Below, one piece after another: positions 1 to 8,348 of a stretch of DNA of 64,000 bases. Every line of letters starts with the position of its first letter. Position 1 is the first letter of the stretch. The notes beneath the pieces were generated by a model. The model saw only the letters and a list, made by a program, of their open reading frames with translations. It did no database searches and was not told the DNA's origin. A program made the translations under genes and the position numbers. This DNA is from CAYFFZ01 sp049976505. GTDB taxonomy: Archaea; Thermoproteota; Nitrososphaeria; Conexivisphaerales; UBA164. Where the stretch lies: assembly GCA_049976505.1 (NCBI GenBank), contig JBMFIC010000001.1, positions 1-64,000 of the forward strand, given 5' to 3'.

Positions 1-432
1 GAGATAGGAGAGGAATCAGGGATTAAAGTTGTTAGGGTGAACGAATCCCACACTTCTAAGACCTGCTCCCTGTGCGGGGAAGCCCACGAGGGTGGGCGCG
101 TTAAACGTGGTTTGTTTAAGTGTCCCCGCATGGGGAAGATTATAAATGCGGATTTGAATGGTGCGGCGAATATCCTGCATATCCCCGAGTCCCCAGGACC
201 TGGGAGCGGAGGGCAGCTCCCGGTGAGGGATAGGGGTAATGGGCTGAAGACCCAGCCCGTGGTCTACCGCTGGACGAGCGCAGCGGGGTGGGTAATTCCC
301 ACCAGCTATGAAGCGATGAAGATGAAGGCGGTAAACCACGAACCCGTGATCCGCCCTGAGGGAACCCTCGCCCTTCAGGGCGGGGAGGAGGTCAGTTTTG
401 TTGAGTTAAGTATAAATATAGGTCAATTTTAA
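1..432 (+). CDS. tnpB: TnpB (IS200/IS605 OrfB family) C-terminal part
   Basis: The reading frame is open from base 1, so this is the end of a gene whose start lies outside the window. TnpB is the RNA-guided nuclease of IS200/IS605-type elements. The zinc-finger start (VNESHTSKTCSLCG) and the last RuvC acidic motif (NADLNGAANI, with the catalytic Asp) are visible. The second Cys pair is degenerate: CPRM where C-x-x-C is usual. As I recall, related archaeal TnpBs also carry variant residues here, so this need not mean inactivity. The Pro/Gly-rich tail after the RuvC motif runs into the element's right-end hairpin at 369-395. Whether the full gene is intact cannot be judged. Confidence 0.85.
   Translation, partial: EIGEESGIKVVRVNESHTSKTCSLCGEAHEGGRVKRGLFKCPRMGKIINADLNGAANILHIPESPGPGSGGQLPVRDRGNGLKTQPVVYRWTSAAGWVIPTSYEAMKMKAVNHEPVIRPEGTLALQGGEEVSFVELSINIGQF
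369..395 (+). repeat. IS605-type right-end hairpin
   Basis: GC-rich inverted repeat (CGCCC-TTCA-GGGCG core) followed by GGGAGGAGGTCA, overlapping the end of the tnpB reading frame. Positions 369-394 recur exactly, inverted, at 61740-61765. This type of hairpin marks the right end of IS605 elements and, in active elements, the 3' part of the guide RNA (family knowledge). Confidence 0.7.
411..418 (+). promoter_or_regulatory. TATA box of the LSm/eL37 operon
   Basis: TATAAATA centred about 28 nt before the ATG at 443, the spacing expected for a leaderless archaeal transcript. It lies inside the tail of the tnpB reading frame. Confidence 0.65.
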
Positions 433-442
433 CAATTTTGAA

Positions 443-682
443 ATGTCTGAGTACAACAGGGACATCACCGTAAAGGTGCTTTCGGACAGCCTGCACAAAA
501 GGGTTCTGATAAGGCTCAAGGGAGGTAAGAGAATAAGAGGCAACCTCGAGGGATTTGACCAGCACATGAACCTTTTGCTCTCAAATGGCGAGGAGCTTCA
601 GGACGACGGATCCTTCAAGCAACTAGGGTCTCTTATTATTAGAGGGGATAACGTAATATTCATCTCGCCAGTGATGGATTAA
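443..682 (+). CDS. Sm-like archaeal RNA-binding protein (SmAP/LSm)
   Basis: 79 residues, the usual size of an archaeal LSm protein. The Sm1 part (VLIRLKGGKRIRGNLEGFDQHMN) and the Sm2 motif (LIIRGDNVIFI, the IRG box) are both present. Members form heptameric rings that bind U-rich RNA and act in RNA turnover and tRNA processing (family knowledge). The start is ATG 443, 28 nt behind a TATA box, so it is probably leaderless. The eL37 gene follows 22 nt downstream on the same strand; LSm-eL37 is a common archaeal pair and probably one transcript. Confidence 0.93.
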   Translation: MSEYNRDITVKVLSDSLHKRVLIRLKGGKRIRGNLEGFDQHMNLLLSNGEELQDDGSFKQLGSLIIRGDNVIFISPVMD

Positions 683-704
683 TCGAGCCCGCTGGGTGGT
701 AGCT

Positions 705-863
705 ATGAAGGGCACCCCCAGCATGGGTAAAAGGAAATACCGAATTCTTCATGGTTTCTGCAGAAGGTGCGGTAAGAAATCATACAATCTCGTTAAGCAT
801 TACTGTGCTCATTGTGGATATGGCAGATCGGCAAGGTGGAGGAGCTATTCCTTTCTGAAGTAG
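705..863 (+). CDS. rpl37e: Ribosomal protein eL37
   Basis: 52-residue protein starting MKGTPSMGKRKY, with a zinc ribbon formed by C19-x2-C22 and C34-x2-C37 and an Arg/Lys-rich composition, all typical of eL37 of the large subunit. A GGGTGGT stretch about 8 nt before the ATG at 705 could serve as Shine-Dalgarno. It lies directly behind the LSm gene. An internal ATG (residue 7) is an alternative start, but the full length fits the family better. Confidence 0.92.
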   Translation: MKGTPSMGKRKYRILHGFCRRCGKKSYNLVKHYCAHCGYGRSARWRSYSFLK

Positions 864-887
864 GATGAGCGCGTCCTCGGCCTGCGC

Positions 888-2060
888 TTAGAGGCGCTCT
901 CTGAAATGCGTTAAGGCCAGCACAGGCAAGGGGATAAGTAAAAATATCAGAGCACCCGACCAGAAGCTTAAAGCTGGGTTCTTGAAGAAGTAGACCGAGC
1001 TGCCCATAATGGATCCTGCTGCGTACGAAGTATAGTAAACGCCATTGAGGCTGCCAAACCCAAACCCCCAGCCGCTGCTTGGGAGTTCCTTCGAGATCAT
1101 GTGCTGCATGTATACAGTCCACAGCGCAAGACCAGCTCCCTCAACTCCCCAGAGAAGGCTCAGCACTATAATGTTTGGAGTAAATGGCAGAATGAAAGCT
1201 ATCAGAGCGCTCGTGAGCGTTATAAAGGCCATCCTTTTTCTTCCGTACAGTGAGTTAATGACCCTGCCCGCTATCCTGCTTGTGAAGAACCATGCAAGCC
1301 CAGCCGGCACGTAGACGAGCATCACTTCCAGTGGCGTTGCCCTGTATCTAGACACAACAAAGGGCACTATCATTGGGTACACTATTCCTTGTCCTATGCC
1401 CAGAAGCGAAGTTGAAAACAGTATAAGATAGTATGGCATCCTAAAGTGCTGCCTCTCAGCCCGATGAAAAGTGCCCTCATGCGCAACAGGAAGCTCAGCG
1501 ACTCTTGCGTTAATAATCGCAAGGATGCTGATGATGCCGAAGGAGAGAAAGGTCAGCCTGAGGGACTCTAGATATCGGCCTGTTATCTGGCCGTAGAGGA
1601 ACATAAGAAAGCCAACAAAGGCCCCTAAGCCGCTCCCGATTATCCCATAGAACATTAGATCGCCAAAAATTCCGGCATCCATAAAACCACCCTTCGCGCT
1701 GACCAAGTAAAGCATAGACGTGCTTATTATGCTTGACGAGAAACCAAGCAGAAACACCGAGATGTAAATGTAAGGTATGTCAAAAAAGGAGAAGGTTATA
1801 AGGCTTGTTGCCAAAAGAACGAAACCCACGTAAATGCTCGCTCTTACCCTCCAATTAGTAACGAACTTAGAGGAAAGAGGAATAAACGCCGCCCAGGATG
1901 CGTTATATATGGCATATGCGAATCCAACGTCAAGCGCGGTTCCACCCAGATAGATAACATAGAGGCCCAGCGCAAATTCATAAATAGCAAAGTAAATGTT
2001 TGCGTATGTGTTAAGGACTTTGAAATCGGTTACAAGATCCTTTAAAGACTTTCTGCTCAA
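888..2060 (-). CDS. Major facilitator superfamily transporter
   Basis: 390-residue hydrophobic protein with about 10-12 predicted membrane helices. The GRKRMAF loop near residue 270 is the MFS A-type motif in the second half. No close subfamily or substrate can be assigned from sequence. The start is TTG 2060 (MSRKSLKDL), about 25 nt from an AT-rich box at 2081-2089 read on the minus strand, consistent with leaderless transcription. It converges on eL37 with a 24-bp gap that contains a weak GAGCGC/GCGCTC inverted repeat. Confidence 0.8.
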   Translation of the reverse strand: MSRKSLKDLVTDFKVLNTYANIYFAIYEFALGLYVIYLGGTALDVGFAYAIYNASWAAFIPLSSKFVTNWRVRASIYVGFVLLATSLITFSFFDIPYIYISVFLLGFSSSIISTSMLYLVSAKGGFMDAGIFGDLMFYGIIGSGLGAFVGFLMFLYGQITGRYLESLRLTFLSFGIISILAIINARVAELPVAHEGTFHRAERQHFRMPYYLILFSTSLLGIGQGIVYPMIVPFVVSRYRATPLEVMLVYVPAGLAWFFTSRIAGRVINSLYGRKRMAFITLTSALIAFILPFTPNIIVLSLLWGVEGAGLALWTVYMQHMISKELPSSGWGFGFGSLNGVYYTSYAAGSIMGSSVYFFKNPALSFWSGALIFLLIPLPVLALTHFRERL

Positions 2061-2313
2061 CTGAGAAGCTTTGTAGGCCCTTTATAATATTTTTAACGCA
2101 TATAGGAGGGCAAAGCTTTTGAGCATAAAATCTGCAGATATTTGACGCACAGCTCTTAATCTATTAAAAAATTTGACGTTATAGCTGACATAAATAAAAT
2201 TAATAAGGCGGGAGTTGGTTGAAAAATTTAAATATAATTTATAGTTTTAATTTTTATAAAAATTGCTGAACGAAATGTTTATAAATCTCAAATTTTATAC
2301 CTATAACGGTGTT
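2061..2313. other. AT-rich intergenic region between divergent genes
   Basis: No credible open frame. It holds the minus-strand promoter of the MFS gene near 2081-2089 and, on the plus strand, AT-rich boxes near 2226-2245 and TTTATAAAT at 2278-2286 for the downstream gene. No stable hairpin or repeat was seen by eye. Confidence 0.5.
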
Positions 2314-2700
2314 ATGGCTATGATAAGTGAAAATAGAGTTAATGAAAAGGGCGCTGAGATAGGTAAGATAACAATAGCTGAGATTGAAGTTCAGTCCATA
2401 GTTCCTTCTCTTGTTAGGCACATAATAAAGAGGTACCTCAAGAAAACTGGACTAACCAACATAAACGTCGTTCACAAGGTAGGCAACACCCCTTTCACGC
2501 TAAGACTCATAGTTGAGGCTGAAGCGCCCAAGGCGCTTAGCAAGGAGCAGAAGCGGAAGATAAACTACCTGGTGTCAACCCTTGAGTACCTTGTGGCCAA
2601 GGTCAATGGCAATGGCTCAAAGCTTGATCCTGAGGAGCTCAGAACAGCCCTGGCAAAGGTCGAGCCATCGCTAAGAAAGGTCTACTACAAGATCAAGTAA
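2314..2700 (+). CDS. Conserved-looking hypothetical protein
   Basis: I do not recognise the family. It is a soluble, Lys-rich protein of about 128 residues: an N-terminal beta/alpha portion (KITIAEIEVQSIVPSLVRHI), then a basic helix and a charged C-terminal helical part (LDPEELRTALAKVEPSLRK). ATG 2314 is preferred over the upstream TTG 2263 because a TTTATAAAT box lies about 30 nt before it. Coding character matches the neighbours, so it is likely real. It stands alone between divergent and convergent MFS genes. Confidence 0.65.
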   Translation: MAMISENRVNEKGAEIGKITIAEIEVQSIVPSLVRHIIKRYLKKTGLTNINVVHKVGNTPFTLRLIVEAEAPKALSKEQKRKINYLVSTLEYLVAKVNGNGSKLDPEELRTALAKVEPSLRKVYYKIK

Positions 2701-2724
2701 AAAAGTCACTTGATAACATCCTTT

Positions 2725-4152
2725 TTATTTTTCTCTAACCTCCTTTCCTCTGAGGACGGAGAATAAGATAGCTAAATAAATTATAGCAACTGAATATTTG
2801 AAGGAAGTCGTTATCCCCCTTACGAAGGCAACGCTAAGGTTTGATGAAAGATAGCTGGTTCCAAGGAATATTTCCTCTGCAAGATACGTAGGCATTGTGG
2901 TGGAAGCTATGTACAGGGATAGAGCAAAGCTCACGACCATCCCTATGTTTGCAAACATCCTCAGAGTTCCAGAGGCCGCTCCGTAATGCTCCCTTGGAGC
3001 GTTTGCCATCACCGCGCTGTTGTTTGAGGGAAAGAACATGCCAGATCCTATTCCATTAACTGAAGCTGCAAGGGTTATGAGCCATAGGGGCGAATTGACC
3101 GCCAATATCGAATAAGTAAAAATTCCAATTGACTGCAGGAAAAGGCCTAGGGAGGCAGGAACCCTTGCCCCTATTTTGTCTGATAGCCTGCCTGCAAGAG
3201 GAGCAAGAAGGGCCCCCAGGACATATCCTGGTATAACAACCAGGCTGGCATTCAAGGGAGATAGGCCTCTGACCCCCTGCAGATACATTATTACTAAGAA
3301 CAGAACGGAGTAGTTTGCCAGCGCCTGAAGAAAGGCGGCTATAATTGAGCCAGTCAGCACCCGGTTCTTCAAAAGCGTAAGATTTATGATCGGATCGTCA
3401 AATTCCAGCTCCCTCCTGACAAAGAGGATCAGGGCTATGACGCCCATTGCAGTAAGCATGTTGTCGGTCAAGTTGAAGCCGCTGCCGGCCGCGGAGGTGA
3501 GACCGATAAGAATAAGCGTAAGCCCGATGCCAAGATAGGCTGACCCTAGAATATCAATTTTCTTTACGGCACGCGGCGACCTCTCTCTGAGGTACTTAAA
3601 GCCTACGTAAACTGAAAAGAGGCCTATGGGCACGTTAATCAGAAATATGAGCCTCCAGGTGGTGAATGTAACTATTAAGCCGCCAAGTATGATTCCAAGT
3701 ATCGCTCCCACGTTCCATCCAAAGGCCGTAAAGCCGTACGCCTGTCCTCTCCTGTTAGGTGGCAACAGGTCCGCAATGACGGCTCCGCTGTTGCTGCTGA
3801 TCAGTCCGCCCCCAACAGCCTGAACCGCCCTGAACATCAGGAGAGTTTCTGCGTTTGGTGCAACTGCACATAAAGCGGAACCTATCGTAAATATGAGAAA
3901 GCCGAGGTTGTAAAACTTGACTCTACCATATTTATCTCCGAGTCTGCCCAGCTGAGTTGACAGCACGGTGATCAGCAGGAGATAGATGAGGATGACCCAG
4001 ACCATCGTTACCAGATCGGCGTGCAGATCATACATTATCACCGGTATCGCCAGAATAACTATCGTTGAATCAATCGCGCTCATTAGAACGCCGAGGACGA
4101 TTACAATCATGCCGAAGAATAGCTCGTGTCTTTCAAGCTGAGCATCAAACAT
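2725..4152 (-). CDS. MFS drug/proton antiporter, DHA2 (14-helix EmrB/QacA) type
   Basis: About 475 residues with roughly 14 membrane helices. Signature pieces are SAIDSTIVILAIPVI in helix 1 (D1 motif of the DHA2 family), LGRLGDKYGRVKFY (motif A) and GGGLISSNSGAVIAD with a following PPNRRGQAYG loop. DHA2 proteins export drugs or organic ions against protons; the substrate here is unknown. The longest frame starts at 4176, but a TATAAAT box at 4178-4186 lies only a few bases from that ATG. GTG 4161 or ATG 4152 (MFDAQLERHEL) are better leaderless starts. It is divergent from the amidotransferase gene at 4241. Confidence 0.85.
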   Translation of the reverse strand: MFDAQLERHELFFGMIVIVLGVLMSAIDSTIVILAIPVIMYDLHADLVTMVWVILIYLLLITVLSTQLGRLGDKYGRVKFYNLGFLIFTIGSALCAVAPNAETLLMFRAVQAVGGGLISSNSGAVIADLLPPNRRGQAYGFTAFGWNVGAILGIILGGLIVTFTTWRLIFLINVPIGLFSVYVGFKYLRERSPRAVKKIDILGSAYLGIGLTLILIGLTSAAGSGFNLTDNMLTAMGVIALILFVRRELEFDDPIINLTLLKNRVLTGSIIAAFLQALANYSVLFLVIMYLQGVRGLSPLNASLVVIPGYVLGALLAPLAGRLSDKIGARVPASLGLFLQSIGIFTYSILAVNSPLWLITLAASVNGIGSGMFFPSNNSAVMANAPREHYGAASGTLRMFANIGMVVSFALSLYIASTTMPTYLAEEIFLGTSYLSSNLSVAFVRGITTSFKYSVAIIYLAILFSVLRGKEVREK

Positions 4153-4240
4153 ACGATTCACTCTTAAATTGATCATGATTTATATCTTATCAGTAATTTT
4201 GAGCACAAAGGATAAAGGTCCTCAAGCTTTTCCACAATAA

Positions 4241-4777
4241 GTGAGAAAGGCGTTAGTGATCAACAACGGCTCCAATTATCTTCACGAGCTGGTAACAAAA
4301 ATCAGAGAGCTTGGCGTCTTTAACGAGATAAAAATAGCAGATCCTGGCAGCGAGCTTGAGGAGGCTGACGTGTACTTCGTAAGCGGCAGGTCTTCAAGAT
4401 CCCTAGTAACCATGAAAAATTTCATAAATCTGCTTAAAGAGCTCGAAGGGCGCCCTGCGCTCTATATATGTTTTGGAGCTGAAGCGTTAAACCTTTATCT
4501 GGGCGGGACGCTGAGAAGGGCAAACGGGTTCCTGTATGGCGCTTTTCAGGTCAGGTTCGAGGGATCCAGATACGTGTCTGATGGGGTAAAGACCTTCCAT
4601 GTTTCAAGGCACTTTAACATAGGCTCACTTAATCCGAGGAGCAGGCCTGTAGCGTGGAGCAGCAACGGCGTTGAGGCTTACGAGCACAAGGACTCCTTTG
4701 CGGTTATGTTTCATCCGGAGGTTTCGAATAAAGACGGCACAGAGCTGTTGGCCGCTTTTGTGAGAAAAAGCTTATAA
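4241..4777 (+). CDS. Class I glutamine amidotransferase, GMP synthase subunit A-like
   Basis: 178-residue triad-type GATase domain. The nucleophile elbow is ICFGAEAL (Cys about residue 76), and the His-Glu pair is in MFHPEVS near the C-terminus. Start, size and the LYLGGTLRRA segment resemble GuaAa, the glutaminase half of the split archaeal GMP synthase, but the usual SGGP loop reads SGRSSRS, so it is divergent and the partner is uncertain. GTG start at 4241. Its last codons contain the TATA box used by hisG, which starts 23 bp downstream. It is unlikely to be a second HisH, since a good HisH is encoded at 6332. Confidence 0.7.
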   Translation: MRKALVINNGSNYLHELVTKIRELGVFNEIKIADPGSELEEADVYFVSGRSSRSLVTMKNFINLLKELEGRPALYICFGAEALNLYLGGTLRRANGFLYGAFQVRFEGSRYVSDGVKTFHVSRHFNIGSLNPRSRPVAWSSNGVEAYEHKDSFAVMFHPEVSNKDGTELLAAFVRKSL

Positions 4778-4778
4778 A
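4771..4778 (+). promoter_or_regulatory. TATA box for the his operon
   Basis: CTTATAAA embedded in the last codons of the preceding gene, centred 26 nt before the ATG at 4801. This spacing supports 4801 as the leaderless start of hisG even though the long HisG frame lies in +1. Confidence 0.6.
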
Positions 4779-4800
4779 GCCAGCAGCGTAAGGCTGCCTG

Positions 4801-5791
4801 ATGTCAGTTCATCCCAACATATAAAAAGGTAAAATGGGCTATACCTAAGGGCTCGCTCGAAGACGACACCTTCTCCCTGATAAACTCAACTGTTCTGAAG
4901 ATAGCCAGATCAGAGAGAAGCTACAGGCCTTACATAAACGATGAAGAGATTTCGGTCAAGATACTGAGGCCTCAGGAAATACCCAAGTACGTGGAGCAGG
5001 GCCTCTATGATATCGGCATAACCGGGGCTGACTGGGTAAAGGAGACCGGAGCGGACGTTAGGATTTTAGCAGACCTGGAGTATGGCAGGGTAAGAATAGT
5101 CCTGGCTGGCACAAGAGAGCTCGGAAGGGATCCAGACGAAATTATAAAGGAGTTCGGCGAAAGAGGGAGAAAACTAAGGATTGCAACGGAGTATCCAAAC
5201 ATAACATCGAACTATTTGCTTTCGTTGAGGATGTACAGAGAGCTATACGGCCTTCTTAGGCCGAGAATCATAACTCCCTGGTATACTCTGGGCGAAAATC
5301 CCATGGTCGAGATATACCTATCATTTGGGGCCACTGAGGCAAAGCCTCCTGATGAGGCTGATCTGATTGTGGACGTAACCGAAACAGGCACCACGCTGAA
5401 TGAGAATGGTCTCGTGGAGATAGCCGAAATAATGAGGTCCAGCGCGGTTTTCATCGCCAACAGGGGATCGTTGAACGACAGGGAGAAAAGGGAGAAAATT
5501 CTGGACGTGCTTGCGATGCTCCTCGGCGCTGTCAAAGCGAAGAAGAAGCTGCACATATTCATAAATGTAAGTAGGGAAAACCTCAGTGAGCTGTTGAAGG
5601 AGCTTCCATCTCTCAAATCTCCAACTGTAGCCCCTCTGGCCAAAGAGGGATGGTACGCGGTGAACACGGTAATCGGCGAGGAAGAGTTCCTTAAGCTGCT
5701 CCCAAAGCTCAGAAAATACTCCCAGGGCTTGGTTGTTCACAGGCCGTTTTCAACGTTGATGCTGGAGGAGGGTGAGCTTGCGCAAAGCTGA
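4801..5791 (+). CDS. hisG: ATP phosphoribosyltransferase HisG (long form), +1 frame offset after codon 7
   Basis: First enzyme of histidine synthesis (ATP + PRPP to phosphoribosyl-ATP). HisG motifs run AIPKGSL, GITGADW, ATEYPNI and VTETGTTLNENGL, followed by a C-terminal ACT-like regulatory domain, so this is the HisG-long type (about 329 residues). The frame containing AIPKG has no ATG/GTG/TTG between the stop at 4799 and GTG 4991; starting at 4991 would delete most of domain I. ATG 4801 lies 26 nt behind a TATA box but reads only seven codons (MSVHPNI) to TAA 4822-4824. Omitting T4822 joins it to the HisG frame as MSVHPNIKKVKWAIPKG. Either an indel or sequence error, or a +1 frameshift; both are inference. 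Confidence 0.8.
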
Positions 5792-6335
5792 GCTGAGAAG
5801 AGAAACAAAGGAAACTAGAGTAGAGATCTACATAAACCTAGATGGAAGGGGTGAGCATGACATAGACGTTGAGGACCCGTTCCTGAAGCACATGCTTAGT
5901 ACCTTCTCGATTTTCAGCGGGTTTGACCTCCTAGTAAAAGCCACTGGAGACCTGCCGCATCACCTTGTGGAGGACGTTGGGATAGCCCTGGGGGAGAGCC
6001 TGAATATGGCGCTGGAAAGGGAGAAGGTGAAAAGGTTTGGGTATTCAATCGTGCCAATGGACGACGCCCTGATCATAACCGCTGTAGATTTAGCAAGGAG
6101 GGCGTACTTTGAAACAAACATGAACGAAACGGACGCTCGCGAGTTTGATTTCAAGCTCTACCTGCACTTTTTGAGATCGCTTTCCTACAGCACGCCAATG
6201 ACGCTTCACGTATACAGAATATCCGGAAGCGACCCTCATCACCTGATCGAGGCTGCATTCAAGTCTCTAGCGCTTTCACTCAAAAACGCAACGGCGCCCG
6301 CAGATAGGTTGTTGTCCTTGAAGGGATCTCTATGA
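5772..6335 (+). CDS. hisB: Imidazoleglycerol-phosphate dehydratase HisB
   Basis: Sixth step of the pathway: IGP to imidazole-acetol phosphate. About 187 residues, monofunctional as usual in archaea. Metal-binding histidine motifs are present: DPFLKHML (FLxHML), HHLVEDVG, and HHLIEAAFKSLA near the C-terminus. It overlaps the hisG end by 20 nt. GTG 5772 is possible, but the GGAGGAGGGTGA stretch at 5764-5775 places TTG 5778 at a better Shine-Dalgarno distance. Its stop overlaps the start of hisH (ATGA), so it is translationally coupled. Confidence 0.95.
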   Translation: MSLRKAELRRETKETRVEIYINLDGRGEHDIDVEDPFLKHMLSTFSIFSGFDLLVKATGDLPHHLVEDVGIALGESLNMALEREKVKRFGYSIVPMDDALIITAVDLARRAYFETNMNETDAREFDFKLYLHFLRSLSYSTPMTLHVYRISGSDPHHLIEAAFKSLALSLKNATAPADRLLSLKGSL

Positions 6336-6931
6336 AGGCGATCGTGTTCAATTACGGAGCAAGCAATCTCTACAGTGTAGCTTCTTCGCTGGAAAGGGCC
6401 GGGTTCGAGGTTGAGGTCTCGAGCGCTATTTCGAGCGAAGTCGAAGCTGACCTCATGGTTCTTCCGGGGGTGGGCAACTTTGCTCAGGCATCAAGTGCAA
6501 TAGAGAAATATAAGCTCCAAATACTTGAAGGCGCGCTTAGGGGCATGACAGTTCTGGGCATATGCCTGGGACTGCATCTCATGTTCGAGGAAAGCGAAGA
6601 GGGAAAGGGCAAGGGGCTCGGGATCATTAAAGGGAAGGTAAAAAGATTAAGGAGGGGCAAAGTTCCTCACATGGGCTGGTCTCTTACTCAAAAGGTGAAA
6701 GACGCGCTGCTTCTAGAGCCTCTTGGAGATTCTGCATGGCTATACTATGCGCACTCGTACGCCGTGCCATATGTTAAGGACGTAACCTATGCCATCTCCG
6801 ATAACAACTACGAAAAGATCCCATCCATTATTTTAAAGGGCCAGTTTATTGGCGTTCAGTTTCACCCTGAGAAGTCCGGCAAAGTTGGGCTTGAGTTTTT
6901 AAAAAAGCTAAGGGAGGTGCTAAGGAGATGA
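6332..6931 (+). CDS. hisH: Imidazole glycerol phosphate synthase, glutaminase subunit HisH
   Basis: 199 residues, class I GATase. Starts VFNYGASNLYSVASSLE, has the oxyanion segment PGVGNF and the nucleophile in GICLGLHLM (Cys about residue 80), with VQFHPEKSG giving the catalytic His and Glu. It supplies ammonia to HisF for formation of IGP and AICAR. Four-base overlaps with hisB upstream and hisA downstream indicate tight coupling; hisF is two genes on. Confidence 0.95.
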   Translation: MKAIVFNYGASNLYSVASSLERAGFEVEVSSAISSEVEADLMVLPGVGNFAQASSAIEKYKLQILEGALRGMTVLGICLGLHLMFEESEEGKGKGLGIIKGKVKRLRRGKVPHMGWSLTQKVKDALLLEPLGDSAWLYYAHSYAVPYVKDVTYAISDNNYEKIPSIILKGQFIGVQFHPEKSGKVGLEFLKKLREVLRR

Positions 6932-7593
6932 AAGTATTTGCGGCCTTGGACATTTCAGAAGGCAAGGTAGTTAGACTGAAAGAAGGAAGCAAGCTGATAA
7001 AGGTTTACTCGAGCGATCCAGACGAGTTCTTGAACAGGCTTGTTCGGGCTGGATATGATTCAATACATATAGTGGACATCGACAGGGCCCTCGGCAGGGG
7101 AGATAACGAAGGGGTTATCATGAAGCTTCTGAAAAGAAGCGACATTTACAAGCAGGTTGCTGGAGGCATAAGGTCGCGCAACTTAGTTCAGAGGTACATT
7201 GAGGCCGGGGCCGATAAGGTGGTCGTTGGGACTCTAGCTCTGACAAATCCAGAGGAGCTTGCAGATCTCAGAAGATACGTCACAGCGGCCGTGGACGTAG
7301 CAGATAACAAAGTAGCAATTAGGGGATGGAGAGAGCTCATCGATGCGGATCCTCTGGAAATGATGCGCAGGTTAAGCCGGCTAGGCTATGAGGAGTTTCT
7401 TGTGACCTCTATTAAAAGGGATGGAAGCCTGATGGGGTTTGACAGGGAGCTAGCGCTCAGGATTCCTGAAAGCATGAGAAGAAGAACAATACTCTCTGGA
7501 GGCGTGCTCTTGAGCGAGCTTCAGGAGATCTCTAATCTGGGCTATTACGGCTGTGTAGTGGGCAGGGATATCTACGAGAGGCTGACCCTATGA
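6928..7593 (+). CDS. hisA: Phosphoribosylformimino-AICAR-P isomerase HisA
   Basis: 221-residue TIM barrel. The N-terminal Asp is in ALDISEGKVVRL, the first phosphate loop is VAGGIRS, the second catalytic Asp is in TSIKRDGSLMGFD and the second phosphate loop is ILSGGV. Amadori isomerisation of ProFAR to PRFAR. It is slightly short for the family (about 240), with a compact C-terminus. It overlaps hisH and hisF by 4 nt each. Confidence 0.93.
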   Translation: MKVFAALDISEGKVVRLKEGSKLIKVYSSDPDEFLNRLVRAGYDSIHIVDIDRALGRGDNEGVIMKLLKRSDIYKQVAGGIRSRNLVQRYIEAGADKVVVGTLALTNPEELADLRRYVTAAVDVADNKVAIRGWRELIDADPLEMMRRLSRLGYEEFLVTSIKRDGSLMGFDRELALRIPESMRRRTILSGGVLLSELQEISNLGYYGCVVGRDIYERLTL

Positions 7594-8348
7594 TGCTGGC
7601 CAAGAGAATTATTCCCTGTCTGGACGTCAAAGATGGAAGAGTCGTTAAGGGTGTGAGGTTCGAGAATTTAAGGGAAGCAGGAGACCCAAAGGAGCTCGCC
7701 CTAAAATACAGGGACGAAGGAGCCGACGAGGTGGTGTTTCTTGACATATCAGCATCCTATGAGGGCAGAAAGATCATGATCGAAAAGGTTAAGGAGGTTG
7801 CGAAAGTCCTTGACATACCTTTTACCGTGGGCGGAGGAATACGAAGTCTGCAGGAGGCTCGCGAGATCCTGTGGAGTGGAGCTGATAAGATCTCATTGAA
7901 CACATATGCGGTGTTGAACCCGGAGCTTATAACTCAGATAGCTGACGTCTATGGTTCTCAGAGCGTTGTTGTCTCAATAGATGCTAGGAGGGAGGGAAAC
8001 GGCTACAGAGTTTACATAAAGGGGGGAAGAGAAGCAACAGGCCTTGAAGCGGTAATGTGGGCGAAGAAAGCCGAGGAGCTGGGCGCTGGAGAAATACTGC
8101 TCACATCGATTGATAGGGACGGAACAGAGATGGGCTTCGATCTTGATCTCACCAGAGCCGTATCTGAGGCAGTGGCAGTGCCCGTTATAGCTAGCGGCGG
8201 AGGAGGGAAAATGGAGCACTTTTATCAGGTGCTGACGACTGGAAAGGCAGATGCCGCGCTTGCGGCTTCGGTTTTTCACTTTAATCAGCTAAGCATACCG
8301 GAGCTCAAGAGTTACCTTAAACAGCGGGGGGTTGTGGTAAGGATATGA
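7590..8348 (+). CDS. hisF: Imidazole glycerol phosphate synthase, cyclase subunit HisF
   Basis: 252-residue TIM barrel starting AKRIIPCLDVKDGRVVKG (catalytic Asp in CLDV), with VGGGIRS and ASGGGGK phosphate loops and the second catalytic Asp in TSIDRDGTEMGFD. It works with HisH to make IGP and AICAR. It is preceded by the hisA stop in an ATGATG overlap. The next gene, the HisI fusion, overlaps its stop by 4 nt. Confidence 0.96.
   Translation: MMLAKRIIPCLDVKDGRVVKGVRFENLREAGDPKELALKYRDEGADEVVFLDISASYEGRKIMIEKVKEVAKVLDIPFTVGGGIRSLQEAREILWSGADKISLNTYAVLNPELITQIADVYGSQSVVVSIDARREGNGYRVYIKGGREATGLEAVMWAKKAEELGAGEILLTSIDRDGTEMGFDLDLTRAVSEAVAVPVIASGGGGKMEHFYQVLTTGKADAALAASVFHFNQLSIPELKSYLKQRGVVVRI

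Noticed and set aside
5212..5740. Long minus-strand frames inside hisG
   Set aside because: Shadows of the his gene; no family features.
4991..5791. hisG starting at GTG 4991
   Set aside because: It would remove AIPKGSL and the rest of domain I's start, which is encoded upstream in the same frame.
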